Below are positions 44,601 to 53,232 of a DNA stretch of 64,000 nt, one piece after another (the stretch's first letter is position 1; every line of letters begins with the position of its first letter). The position numbers and the translations under genes were made by a program. The DNA is from Entoloma clypeatum (Eukaryota > Basidiomycota > Agaricomycetes > Agaricales > Entolomataceae). The stretch spans positions 4,340,001 through 4,404,000 of the forward strand of contig OY751490.1 in assembly GCA_963565915.1 (NCBI GenBank). Reading direction: 5' to 3'. Below the pieces are notes generated by a model. It was not told where the DNA came from. It searched no databases and saw only the letters and a program-made list of their open reading frames with translations.

Positions 44601-45464
44601 ATAGGAGTCGGGGACCGAGCTAAAGGCGACTAAGAGACCTGCGACATATTCTTCGTAGGTTTTCAAGGGGACGATCTGCCGGACCAACGGCTGGTACAGA
44701 GTCGAGGGCAGGTAGACGGACAGGGGGACGTGGTCAGAAGTGTCGCGTTCGAAGGGACACAAGAAGCGTTCGCACTTTCTAGGCCTGGAGGCCGGGAGGA
44801 AGACGAGGTCGAGCGTGGAGGGCCGGTGTAGTGGGTTGTCCGGGATCCGTGTGGGAGGGTCAGTATTCGTTCCGCTGAGCGTAAGGTCAAGGGAAGAGGC
44901 GACATGCATGAGATCGGTAGAGAGGCTCGAGGTATAGGGGACTGCCGCGTCCCAGAGAGTGGACGGGCAGTTGAAGTCGCCGCCAAGAAAGATGACGGGG
45001 GAGGGGAGTGTATGGGCATTACGGGTGAGCCATTTGATGGCCGTCCCTGAAGCGTCGGAGTACACGTTGATGAGAAAGACTTGCCGAGATTTGGTGGGCC
45101 ATAGAGATAAGATTTGGATGTCGGATGGGGCATCAAATTCATGATGAAGAACAGGGCGCAAATGCGCGATGTTAGTGTTGAAGTAGGCTACCGTACGGGC
45201 TGAGGAGTTGGTCGTGGAAGCGTCTGAGCATATCCAGGATGGGTTTCGGGGATAGGAATAGATAGGGGATCCACTCTTGGAGGCGGTGGAAACGGTGTGG
45301 CGGGCAAGGTACTTGACAGGTTCCTGTACAAAATAGATATCGATATCTTCGTTGTGTCTAACAAGGAAGGATTCAATGATGGCGTTAGTTCTCCGAACAT
45401 TGTGGGTACGTAACTTAAGGGAGACCAGCTCGTCCACGTCAGGCGCTGCGGTTGTATCAACCAT
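41658..45464 (-). CDS. LINE ORF2: endonuclease, reverse transcriptase, RNase H, zinc motif
   Basis: Multifunctional protein for target-primed reverse transcription. In order: APE-like endonuclease (IYFVQEPVKYLA, FLGGDFNCPSTLWD, SDHVPLSVYLP), RT (VIIPKPGKDTYDKPKSFRPI, YQFGGLRYRSTTDAG, VVAFDVAQFFPSLDHQF, FGVGQGSALSPILSGIYLS, catalytic FSFVDDGML), an RNase H-like domain in which the segment IFTRNIQAV lacks the Asp seen in the related element (IFTDSVNAI at about 62270), and a C-terminal Cys/His motif (CACDDDTLETVDHLLHKCP). No stop over 1268 codons. I start it at the ATG at 45464, which overlaps the ORF1 stop (ATGGTTGA); the frame is open further upstream to 45935. Confidence 0.9.
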   Translation of the reverse strand: MVDTTAAPDVDELVSLKLRTHNVRRTNAIIESFLVRHNEDIDIYFVQEPVKYLARHTVSTASKSGSPIYSYPRNPSWICSDASTTNSSARTVAYFNTNIAHLRPVLHHEFDAPSDIQILSLWPTKSRQVFLINVYSDASGTAIKWLTRNAHTLPSPVIFLGGDFNCPSTLWDAAVPYTSSLSTDLMHVASSLDLTLSGTNTDPPTRIPDNPLHRPSTLDLVFLPASRPRKCERFLCPFERDTSDHVPLSVYLPSTLYQPLVRQIVPLKTYEEYVAGLLVAFSSVPDSYASAQDVETAATNLQTALSVNWDTHSRPVKGAGSHSHSWWSETCDLARQVYLDTKSPVDYSNLRTVIRAAKREFFEDRIETIALSQKNPWSLMDWHKPRRSDPLANLKGANGDVLHSSNDMFDAFDKAFHTPPPNSPKMEILEEIPQEPTRDWIPITGPEIISLVLKCNPKSAPGPDHVSWALLKRLLQKDEVLTRITALANACIDYSCWPAAFKTSVTVIIPKPGKDTYDKPKSFRPIVLLNTVAKIIEKVIANRMQFECAKYSLVHQYQFGGLRYRSTTDAGIIITHRVRNGWAKKRDTGVVAFDVAQFFPSLDHQFLLGVLRRLGFSAALSKFFESYLRGRSTRFVSGQNVSDLFEILFGVGQGSALSPILSGIYLSPALRIFYSRGHAQYLDLFSFVDDGMLIAQSSDLDAIGSHLRAGRKAIDGILIDMGLATEPTKDELMFFTRTVSPSYPIVRLPGQPPLQVKAFWRYLGFFFDRRLTFNEHRRFYATKALTSIPLLLGNSSRGLSPRLKRLLYVSCVMPILTYGCQLWYYNGPRLKTAFNLLNSVHYRAARWITGAFNRSPTGGVLAIAGLMPARQHITKLVQRSRIRAAQLPVTHPVVCELLLKAEDKTPSPIVDIQNLMIAVKLERSDYLSDEARPGNRILDLYPDSFIWDAPQVDDDKKRYTYLKDILTTAEDENHQAAFCIAARPSVGKTLSSAVAVVRFAPSIGRHAQDPHMTRASAGRSLAPETLIVATLLGLSKVITHAPYVTEIHIFTRNIQAVRLALDTGSIHAGHSVSCGISRLLRPFLAGAGIIHVHLDTPLTSEWGSAFPDPSRHFKSTQGTALSPLSPNFARTAAATSAVDGWRQLHSAPEFRGRSFLPLHTGDKEKVFQPDHVKGGPWLNSWAGNNNALFARLTRATLGHAPIGAYRQRFKHPGPFTCACDDDTLETVDHLLHKCPLFDRDDASNKRYNIGNFLGMLANHPALFAFPPP

Positions 45465-47844
45465 TAACAACGCCATCGGAGGGGCTGGTCCCACTAGTTG
45501 TGGCAGTTTGCGTGGGTTCTGGTCCAGGTCCTGTAGGCGCGACGCCCTCCATACCATCCAGAACCTCAAAGCGATTACGATCAGTGGGGACAAGGGTTGC
45601 AACCTTGGCCGCCGTCGTGGTGGTGGGGCGGGCAGCCTTGGCTGCTTTGCGAGACGCATCCTTCGTAGCGGCTTTATCATATGCCTTACGGTGGAAAGAG
45701 GGGTCGAAGCGGTTCTTCCAGAACTTGCATATGGTGGAGTCAGAACGGTGGTCTTCACCACAGTTGCGACACCTTGGGGCGTGGTCGCACGGCTGCCCAG
45801 CAGGGGTGGGGGCGATGGGGGGATTGGCTTTAGGCGCGCCCTTGCAACAGGGGGCGTGATGCCTGTGGTTGTCGACGTGGTGAGGGCCACCACACGCGGA
45901 ACAGAGTTGGGGTCTAGAGGGGCAGCCAGTTCCATTGTCTCGGATCTGATGCCCCCATTGGAAGCAGTTTTTGCAGAGGGGGACGCCGATGCGCTTGTCC
46001 GCCTGTCTGATGGGGGAGGGCCTAAAGTTCGCTTCGACGTTCCAGCGAATCTTGGTCTTGATGAGGGTGTTCAGGGTAGCCCCGCTCTGGGAGTCCTGGA
46101 TGTCGAAATAGACTGTACACGTATCCGCAGTTTTAGAATAGGTGACGATCCGAGCAGCAGACGTGAGGGCGACTCGTTTCCTCATGACAGCAAAGCAGTG
46201 TTTCGTGATGATTTTGCCAATGGCCTCAGACGAAATAGGCTCATCGTTGAGGACGCGGGGTACGCCAGTCAACTTTAGGAAGGATTTAGATGTCGGAAGA
46301 TAGACATTGATCTCCGCATCGTCGGCTTCGAGCAAGCGCTCAACGAACTTGCCGATGTTGGTGAGTTCGACGTCGGTGGGGACGACCCGACCGGTGGAAC
46401 TGATGGTTTTCATCCTCAATCCTTCAGGGCATAAGTCAGCAGCCTCGAGGGAGAGAGGAGAGTTGAGGTTCGCAAGCGCTTCAAGAGCAGCTTTATGAAC
46501 CTCGTCGCGTTTCTTGAAAAGAGCCCACTCAGAGCTCGATATCATGACAAAGCGCCTATTGGCGCCCTTGGTGGTCGAGGACACTCTGGGCTTAGGAACC
46601 GCAGGAGCCTTCGGGGTGGGTACATCGCCTCCAGTTTCTGCAGGCGCTTTGCCCGTAGGCGCGGCGTGTGCTCCACTCTTGGCTTTGTTGGCATAGGAAG
46701 GCCTGGGAGCTCTGTTGTAGGCAGAGCCCCTGGGTGGTAAGGGCGGGAATGCCGACGTGTCGTCGATCCTGGGGGCTCGCTTGACCGTTCCAGAGGGTGG
46801 ACCCTTGGAAGGCTGGGCTGCTGGGGCAGGCGCCAAGGGTAAACCCTTGGTGCCGCGTGGAATCGGGGCCTTACCCGAGCTAGAAGCTTTGGGAGGGGCA
46901 GGGGATTTGTGGACTCGCCAGGAGTCCGACATGGAGGCATCCGCCGCCTGTGAGGTGGTGGGGGTTTTGGGAGGAGGAGGAGCTTTGGACTTACCCTTGC
47001 CTTGGGAGGCGGGGTTCGGAGGCGGAGGGGGGGGGACGTAGTCCTTGTGAGTGAGATTGCCGTCTTCGTTAAGAGTGAAGCCGAGTTTGTCGCCCATGAG
47101 AGCGAAGAGCATGAAGAACTCATCTTTGAGGACTCCATCGGAAGCGACGGCGTCACGTGTGATGCCTCGAATGATGATCCGCTGTGCCAATGAGATGACG
47201 GCGGCAGAGAGGGTGGCCGTGTTGAGCCGAGTGAGGGTGCCGCCAGAGGCCAGACCGAAGTCGATAGCCTCGCCGACAGTTTTGAGTGCAGCGACCATTG
47301 CAACGAGGTTGTCCTCGCTGTCACCTGCCATGTTGACCTGTAACTCGCTGGGGATGAGATCTTGATTCGGGTTGTTAAGTACATAGTCCGGAACATTCTC
47401 GAATGTCACGAGTCCGGCGTTAGCAGGAAGCGTGATGGAAGAGTGTCTCGTTGCCTCGGCACGCCCACTGAAGGGGGTGTCGCTGCGGTAGACAGTCTGA
47501 GTGGGAGCTAGAGGCCCCACGGAAATGAGCTGGTCGACATCTGGAAGAGTGTCGACATCGATCGGTTCTTCTGACCAGTTGCCAGTGGGATTGCCTTCCA
47601 CAGGGCTGATAGATCCAAGGGCAGACTTGCGAGCCTTCTGCCTGAGTCGGATTTCCTCAGCCTTACCAGATGGTGCGGGAGAGGTTGGGGTTTGAGTGCG
47701 ATCGGCTGGAGAGTCCGGCCAATCCAGGGAGACGGGGGGCTTGGCGACAGATTGGGTGTCGATCCTGGTCGATCTAGCGAGCGATGGAGCCTTAAGGGCC
47801 CGACCACCACCAGAGGAAGAGGGGGGTTCGTCATGGAAAGACAT
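45457..47844 (-). CDS. LINE ORF1, gag-like with CCHC zinc knuckles
   Basis: A 795-residue RNA-binding protein. The N-terminal half is Pro/Ser/Lys-rich and disordered, with a helical segment around residues 170-260. It is followed by an esterase-unlike, RRM-like region (INVYLPTSKSFLKLTGVPRV) and then three Cys/His motifs: CKNCFQWGHQIRDNGTGC, CSACGGPHHVDNHRHHAPCC and CRNCGEDHRSDSTIC. This is the usual ORF1 arrangement of LINEs with an APE endonuclease. Start chosen at MSFHDEPPSSSGGG, about 90 bp from the element's 5' end. The frame is intact. Confidence 0.85.
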   Translation of the reverse strand: MSFHDEPPSSSGGGRALKAPSLARSTRIDTQSVAKPPVSLDWPDSPADRTQTPTSPAPSGKAEEIRLRQKARKSALGSISPVEGNPTGNWSEEPIDVDTLPDVDQLISVGPLAPTQTVYRSDTPFSGRAEATRHSSITLPANAGLVTFENVPDYVLNNPNQDLIPSELQVNMAGDSEDNLVAMVAALKTVGEAIDFGLASGGTLTRLNTATLSAAVISLAQRIIIRGITRDAVASDGVLKDEFFMLFALMGDKLGFTLNEDGNLTHKDYVPPPPPPNPASQGKGKSKAPPPPKTPTTSQAADASMSDSWRVHKSPAPPKASSSGKAPIPRGTKGLPLAPAPAAQPSKGPPSGTVKRAPRIDDTSAFPPLPPRGSAYNRAPRPSYANKAKSGAHAAPTGKAPAETGGDVPTPKAPAVPKPRVSSTTKGANRRFVMISSSEWALFKKRDEVHKAALEALANLNSPLSLEAADLCPEGLRMKTISSTGRVVPTDVELTNIGKFVERLLEADDAEINVYLPTSKSFLKLTGVPRVLNDEPISSEAIGKIITKHCFAVMRKRVALTSAARIVTYSKTADTCTVYFDIQDSQSGATLNTLIKTKIRWNVEANFRPSPIRQADKRIGVPLCKNCFQWGHQIRDNGTGCPSRPQLCSACGGPHHVDNHRHHAPCCKGAPKANPPIAPTPAGQPCDHAPRCRNCGEDHRSDSTICKFWKNRFDPSFHRKAYDKAATKDASRKAAKAARPTTTTAAKVATLVPTDRNRFEVLDGMEGVAPTGPGPEPTQTATTSGTSPSDGVVNG

Positions 47845-48016
47845 GTTGAACTACGATCTACTACAACCAGCAACAATCAATGAAAAAGACGCGGGCGCCT
47901 AATCACGATGGTGGTGGTTAGAGGAAGAGGAAGGTGGTTCACCAGTCTTTGACCAGTCCAGTCCTGGTTTTAGTTTTTTGGAGAAACCACTCAACCAGTC
48001 TTGGTTCTAGGTTCTT

Positions 48017-48105
48017 GGCGGCAGTCTGGCATAACGGTCATGCTGTCTGCATCTTAGGCTAGTGCTGCCTAGGGAAAGGTTGCCGGTTCGAATCTGGCTG
48101 ATCCC
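48017..48105 (+). promoter_or_regulatory. tRNA-like head with pol III A and B boxes
   Basis: GGCGGCAGTCTGGCATAACG at the very start contains TGGCATAACGG, which fits the A box TRGCNNARYNGG. GGTTCGAATCT about 60 bp later (48080-48090) fits the B box GGTTCGANTCC in 10 of 11 positions. The length between them and the GGCGGC start suggest a Ser- or Leu-type tRNA with a long variable arm. A SINE promoter, not a working tRNA gene. Confidence 0.65.
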
Positions 48106-49059
48106 AATACCTGGTAAGTCTATCGTGGGAATGTCTCCTATGATAGCACAAAGTTGGGGGTGCATGGAGTAGTCATGTGTCATTACATAATATCACATGA
48201 TGGAACGTGTTACCACATAACATCGGTCCGACCTTAGTCAAGTTGGGCAGCTGCTGGGTTACCGGCGCCGATGGCAATGGGTCACATGATTGCTGACTTT
48301 GGGAGACCCTGGATGAGAACCAGTCTAAAAAACCGCCCCAGTATGATGACTAAGCCCCCAAGTAGCCGGCTTGCCGGCGAGTTCCAAAGTTGCTGGTAAT
48401 GCCTTAAGTGGTGATCTAGTGATTAGGGGCATTGCCCGAAAGGGACCGAAAGGATAAGGGACGATAAGAGGAGGTATTAGGGTAATAACAAGCCGAGAGT
48501 GAGGCCGAGGGATGGTTGCAAAATACCAATCTCAGCCAGGTTACTCATCAGGTCACCTCCCCCAGTCAGACTCCCCTGGGTGTCGGATCGGGTCTTGCTA
48601 TAAATAACTTTCGGGGGACAATGGCGAGATCTGATGATCGACCTCTAGGGTCAAGCTGGTCGTTAGTCACGGGCATGTAACAATAACTCCGGTAGTAAGG
48701 CCCAGGCCTGAAAGTGCACAACCGGTTGACCCTGTGGCAAGACAGAGAGTTGGGACAAATGGGGATCCGCGCCAATCGGCATCAGCGAACCATCTGCCTG
48801 ACAACGGGAAACGGTCCGGGCGAAGTTGGGCAGTGGGCCGTAGCGGCCCAGGGCAATCCCCTGATCCGGCTCGAGAGTACTAAATCCTCTGTCGGTCCGC
48901 CTGAGATTAATAAGCTCAGGTTTGAATCTAAGTTGATTCTGGGATGGGCGAGCTTGGGATAAGTCTGAGGGTATCACCCCCTCGGCGACCAACCATGACA
49001 TACTAGGGTCCCCCACAAGGGGGGCCCTACATCTCGGCTGCTGTTCGTGGAGACATAAC

Positions 49060-49428
49060 ATGAACTTCTGCAACTCCACGCATGTATTCTGCCCCATTTG
49101 TAGGGGTCCTCACCGTGAAGAAAACCATCGCTCTCTTGCCACCTGCTGCAAGGGACGCCCTGATGCGAACCCTCCCGTTCCTCCCACCGCCGAGGGGACT
49201 CCTTGTCCTCACAACGCTCATTGCAAGAACTGCAGCAAACCTCACGCTGCCAACTCTCCACGCTGCCAATTTTGGCAGCACCGTTTTGACCAGGGCTGGA
49301 TCATGGCCCGATATTCGAGGGGCGAGCCATCTGGGCTCGACCTCCATGTATGTCCCTTGACCGGGGAAACCGGTACTCGTCAGAAAGCCCCTGCCTCTGG
49401 CCGCGGCCGTGATGATGGGGAGGTGTGA
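49060..49428 (+). pseudogene. LINE ORF1 zinc-knuckle segment in the SINE-like element
   Basis: Reads CPICRGPHREENHRSLATCC, KGRPDANPPVPPTAEGTPC and CKNCSKPHAANSPRCQFWQH, parallel to the second and third Cys/His motifs of the full LINE's ORF1 (CSACGGPHHVDNHRHHAPCC, CRNCGEDHRS). The frame from MNFCNSTH is open for 122 codons without stops, but there is no other LINE coding sequence. Confidence 0.6.
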
Positions 49429-49963
49429 ACTGGTCATGGGGACGCTTAAAGTCATACTCCCCTCAAGGAGTATCCAGCTACATGTATGTTGTCTCTCTCT
49501 ACATATCGTGTTACTTTTGGTGTATGCTCTCCTCTGTAGTCCCTTGATTGCATCTTATCGCTGTACTGTCTTTTCTATTTTTTGGACATTTCTGTGCTAG
49601 CCCACACGCACGTTAAAATTCTTTACTGCCGACTTGTAGTAGTAGGTGACCGGACTGCCCTCAGGGTACCGGTATATAAATTGTTGACACAAAAAAAAAA
49701 AAAGGTTCTAGGTTCTTAACTTTTTGGGCAAAAAACCGGACTGGATTGGACTTTCGAACACTAAGCTGATCAGACTGTAACAACAACTCCACATGAACAT
49801 ATTGTATTTTCTATCCAAAAGATACTGTGACCATTTGATTTTCATATATTTTTGATATTCATCTGCTAAATATTCAATAGACTTTCTTGCAGTATTTGAA
49901 AATAATACCAGAATCTTTGCTTACAATATTCTATTAATACTAAAGTAGATTATATTCAATATA

Positions 49964-50708
49964 CAGTGGCTTACAAAACTGCCCCAATGTTACCTTGTTT
50001 TTGAATGTTTTATATATAGCTTGGGAATGAGACCAAAGTGCAAGTTGATGACTAATACTAATTAATCCTGGCTATCCACCAAAAAAGAATTATATAAGTC
50101 CGTTAAAAACTGATGGAGATATAATCAAAATAAGACAGGGACTCATTGGGGCAGTTTTGTAACTCAGTAAAGTTTTCTGATTTTATTCCTATTGTGCAGT
50201 AATAAAGCATGAAAGTACACTGTGGGAGTAATAAACAATGTCATGTGACCTTGTTTGTATCAATTTGACATGTTGAACTTGGTTCAACTCTCTTCTTTAC
50301 TTCTTACCACCATCATGAGACCTATCTCTGCTGCTAAGCACTCATCTGTGGTTTCTCTTCTTGCTGAAGGCTACTCTCATTGCCAAATTGAGTCCAGAAC
50401 TGGTGTGGGGAAGGGTACTATTGGGAGAATCAGCAAGGAAGTGGAGGGAGACAAGAAAAACTATCCTGGAGGTCGTCCATCCAAGCTCCTGCACATGACA
50501 AACAGACTGTTATTCGCCAAATCACTACCGGCAAGCTCGATAATGCTGTTCAAGCTGCCAGTTCATCAATTCCATCATTCCCAATCCTGTCAATCCTCAA
50601 ACAGTCAGAAGAGCACTTAAAGAGGCTGGTCTTCACTCAGCAACCAAGAAGAAAGTTCCTCTTCTCAAGGCTGCACATTGTGCATCTCGTCTCAAGTTCG
50701 CTAGAGTT
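49964..50708 (+). mobile_element. Tc1/mariner-like element, 5' part
   Basis: Begins at TA with CAGTGGCTTACAAAACTGCC and has an internal inverse copy CATTGGGGCAGTTTTGTAA at about 50145, bounding a 200-bp terminal repeat like that of the complete element at 51613. Transposase starts at MRPISAAKHSSVVSLLAEGY with a helix-turn-helix (SHCQIESRTGVGKGTIGRI), then frameshifts; a second piece gives NPVNPQTVRRALKEAGLHSA. Cut off near 50708, so the DDE domain and right end are missing. Confidence 0.7.
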
Positions 50709-51178
50709 TGAGGCCTCTGTCAAGACAGTGTCAAGAAACTGAGGTAGTATGGGCTGTCTTGACTGTCTTGATGGCTGTCAAGACCATCAAGTTGATTAGA
50801 TGTTTTTCTGATGTGTTTCATATGATCCTCAAAACTATTGTATAAGAATCATACATAATATCTAAATAGCATGTAAAAAGTACAGTAAATCTCAATTCAA
50901 GTACTTTTTAGATATTATTCTCTATAGTAGTGTGACATTTGTATTTAATACTTGCAAGATTTTGTGCCAAGGAAAATGTAAAAAAAAATCATGATAAGAA
51001 TTGGAATATTTTTCTAATACTTTTTGAATACTTCAGCCCTAAGTATCCTTCACTGCATCCAGTGTAATGTGTCATTACAGGAGCTCTGAAAACCTCAGGT
51101 AGCACAGAGTAAACTAGTCCAATAGATGGAATTCTAGGGTACTCATCAAGGAGATCCTAGGACATAGCATTCAGATCG
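50709..51178. other. Unassigned DNA with TGTCAAGAC inverted words
   Basis: The left 100 bp contain CTGTCAAGACAGTGTCAAG and GTCTTGACTGTCTTGATGG, inverted words suggesting another MITE. The rest is AT-rich. No gene. Confidence 0.3.
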
Positions 51179-51612
51179 GCTCCATGTTGGAATACCTCTT
51201 GCGAGGGATGTCGTTTGAAGCCCTGAAAGTCAAAGAGAGATGGTGTTATGCTTAACAAACCGTTCCAAGGTTCAGGCAGAGTATGCAGGAAAGTGGAAAG
51301 GCGAAGAGCAAAGTGATTGCTAAATCTAAGGAATCTACTATAGTACAAGAGGTTTATATAGGTACTGACTAGAGGCGGTAGCGGATGAGTCAGTACTGCG
51401 GAAGACAGTGCGCATGAGTAAGGCGACTGCGGAAGGCTATGTACAGTGAGTAAGCTGACTGCGGAAAGCGAGTCAGCGCGGGAGCGAAGTATACTAAAGG
51501 GGATGACGAAGTAATGTAATGAGTCAGACTGGGAATCGAAGGTTGCGAAAGTAGGCATTAGACATAGTAAGTTCATAAGAGGGCGCCGAGTCAGGCCGAT
51601 AAGTAAAAGATA

Positions 51613-53232
51613 CAGTGCCTCACAAAACTGATTCAATGTTTGTTGCTTTTTGAATACCTTCAAGATAACTCTGCAAAGAATACCAATTGAATTAAACCTT
51701 TGGTATATAATTGAAAGCCCTACTTCAGGGCTTTCAGAATATAAATGAATCATATGATTTAGATCAGAATCCATGGAGATATGATTAAATTAAATCAGCA
51801 ACTCATTGAATCAGTTTTGTGAGTACCTATGGCAATTATCAGAATCAAATGCTTCACTGGTTGTATGGTAACCAGTTGTCATGACTTACTGATGGAACTT
51901 GAATGGAACCCTGATGGGTTGTCAAGGAAAGTTGTATAAGAAGAATCCAACCTCAACAGCCTCCATAATTAATCATGTGCCCTATCTCCTCTTCCCACAA
52001 GGAAAACATTCTTTCTCTGGCCTCCAATGGTCACTCCACTCATCATATTGCCTCTAACCTGGATGTCAGCCAACCAACTGTCTCCAGAGTGCTTCAGAAT
52101 CTTCTTCCTCATTGCAATCTCTCTTCTGGTGGTCGTCCATCCAAGCTTTCTCCCACCAACACATGAAACATACTTTCACAAATCACCTCAGGGAGAGTCT
52201 CCAATGCTGTGCAGGCTACCAAACACATCAACACTGTCATCTCCAATCCTGTCTCCCCAGAAACTGTGAGAAGGGTTCTCAGAAAACATGAATTCAAGGC
52301 TGTAACAAAGAAGAAAAGACCTTTCTTAAAGGCCATACATTGGAAGAGGCAGTTGGCATTTGCTATGAAGCACAGGAAATGGACAGTGGAGGACTGGAAG
52401 AGGGTCATTTGGTCAGATGAGACCAAAATCAACAGGTTTGGGTCAGATGGCAAGGAATGGGTCTGGAAAAAGAAGGGTGAGGGGCTTATTGAAAGAGAGG
52501 TTCAGGGCACAGTCAAGTTTGGGGGAGGAAATATTATGGTTTGGGGTTGTATGGGTTGGGAAGGTGTGGGGAGACTTGCAGAGGTTGAGGGGAGGATAGA
52601 TGCTGATCAGTATGTGTCCATTTTGGAGGACAATTTGCTGCCCAGCATGGAGGAGAGTGGAATCTCTGAAGAGGAGATCATTTTTCAGCAGGACAATGAC
52701 CCCAAGCATACCTCCAAGAAGGCCAAAAAAATGGATGGACAGCAAGAATATTGCTCTGCTGGATTGGCCTGCACAGTCCCCAGACCTCAATCCTATTGAA
52801 CACCTCTGGGTTCATATTAAAAGAAAGTTGAATGAATATCCAACACCACCCAAGAGAGTCTGGGAGATTTGGGACAGAGCAGCAGAGGTGTGGAATAATA
52901 TAGAGCCAGAAGTGTGTCAAAACCTGATATACAGTATGCCAAGAAGGGTAGAGGCAGTAATCAAAGCTAAGGGGGGTAATACCAAGTACTAAAGTATAAA
53001 ATACTGTATTTATTGTACATACTCACAAAACTGATTCAATGAGTCCCTGGAGTAATTTGATCATATATTGATCATTTCTTATGGGAATTACATAATTATT
53101 ACAGATTCCGAGAGTCCTGAAGCAGGGCTTTTAACCAGGTACCAATACCTTCTTTTGATTGGCATTATTTGCAAAGTTATTCTGAAGGTATTCACAAAGT
53201 AGCAAACATTGAATCAGTTTTGTGAGGCACTG
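51613..53232 (+). mobile_element. Tc1/mariner element, 1620 bp, complete ends
   Basis: Flanked by TA (51611-51612 and 53233-53234). Termini CAGTGCCTCACAAAACTG and its exact inverse. Each terminal repeat is long (about 220 bp) and is bounded on its inner side by an inverse copy of the same motif (CATTGAATCAGTTTTGTGAG at about 51803; CTCACAAAACTGATTCAATG at about 53023). It encodes one transposase, broken at two points. Confidence 0.9.
51975..52992 (+). pseudogene. Tc1-type DDE transposase, nearly intact
   Basis: Transposase for cut-and-paste movement. N-terminal helix-turn-helix (SSHKENILSLASNGHSTHHI, SQPTVSRVLQNL, GGRPSKL), second DNA-binding segment (VSPETVRRVLRKHEF), catalytic Asp in IWSDETKINRFG, second Asp in FQQDNDPKHTSKKAK and Glu in SPDLNPIEHLW. 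Two defects: a TGA at about 52164 and a frameshift in an A run near 52728. Otherwise full length (about 340 residues). Confidence 0.85.

Larger units (their letters stand above)
41352..47935 (-). mobile_element. Full-length non-LTR retrotransposon (LINE, Tad1-like organisation)
   Basis: Flanked by a 15-bp duplication GGTTCACCAGTCTTT (41337-41351 and 47936-47950), with a poly-A tail (26 T on the plus strand, 41349-41374) at its 3' end. It has two long uninterrupted ORFs, ORF1 (gag-like) and ORF2 (endonuclease-RT-RNase H). Full length, intact frames and clean duplication indicate a recent insertion that could be competent. The 3' tail has a hairpin shared with the SINE-like element at 48017-49703. 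Confidence 0.9.
48017..49703 (+). mobile_element. tRNA-headed SINE-like element with LINE-derived 3' part
   Basis: Flanked by a 14-bp duplication GGTTCTAGGTTCTT (48003-48016 and 49704-49717) and ending in 13 A. The first about 90 bp resemble a tRNA gene. The middle is noncoding. Near the 3' end is a piece of LINE ORF1 zinc-knuckle sequence (49060-49400), and the last 60 bp match the LINE 3' tail, including a hairpin. At 1.69 kb it is long for a SINE. It presumably uses the LINE machinery (inference). Confidence 0.8.
39598..49763. mobile_element. hAT-1 copy expanded to 10.2 kb by three nested insertions
   Basis: The hAT-1 ends TAGTGGTTTGAAGTCC (39598) and GACTTTCGAACACTA (49763) are flanked by the perfect 8-bp duplication AGCTGATC (39590-39597 and 49764-49771). 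The hAT-1 sequence itself is in pieces at 39598-39802, 41097-41351, 47936-48016 and 49704-49763, which align in order with the uninterrupted copy at 58153-58632. The breaks are hAT-3, a full LINE and a SINE-like element, each with its own target duplication. Confidence 0.9.

Noticed and set aside
45352..46278. 308-codon plus ORF opposite LINE ORF1/ORF2
   Set aside because: Antisense shadow of GC-rich LINE coding sequence; no motif, whereas the minus frames hold the expected domains.
48395..48445. Second possible tRNA-like A box in the SINE-like element (TGATCTAGTGATTAGG)
   Set aside because: No B box within the required distance; kept only the 5' head as tRNA-like.
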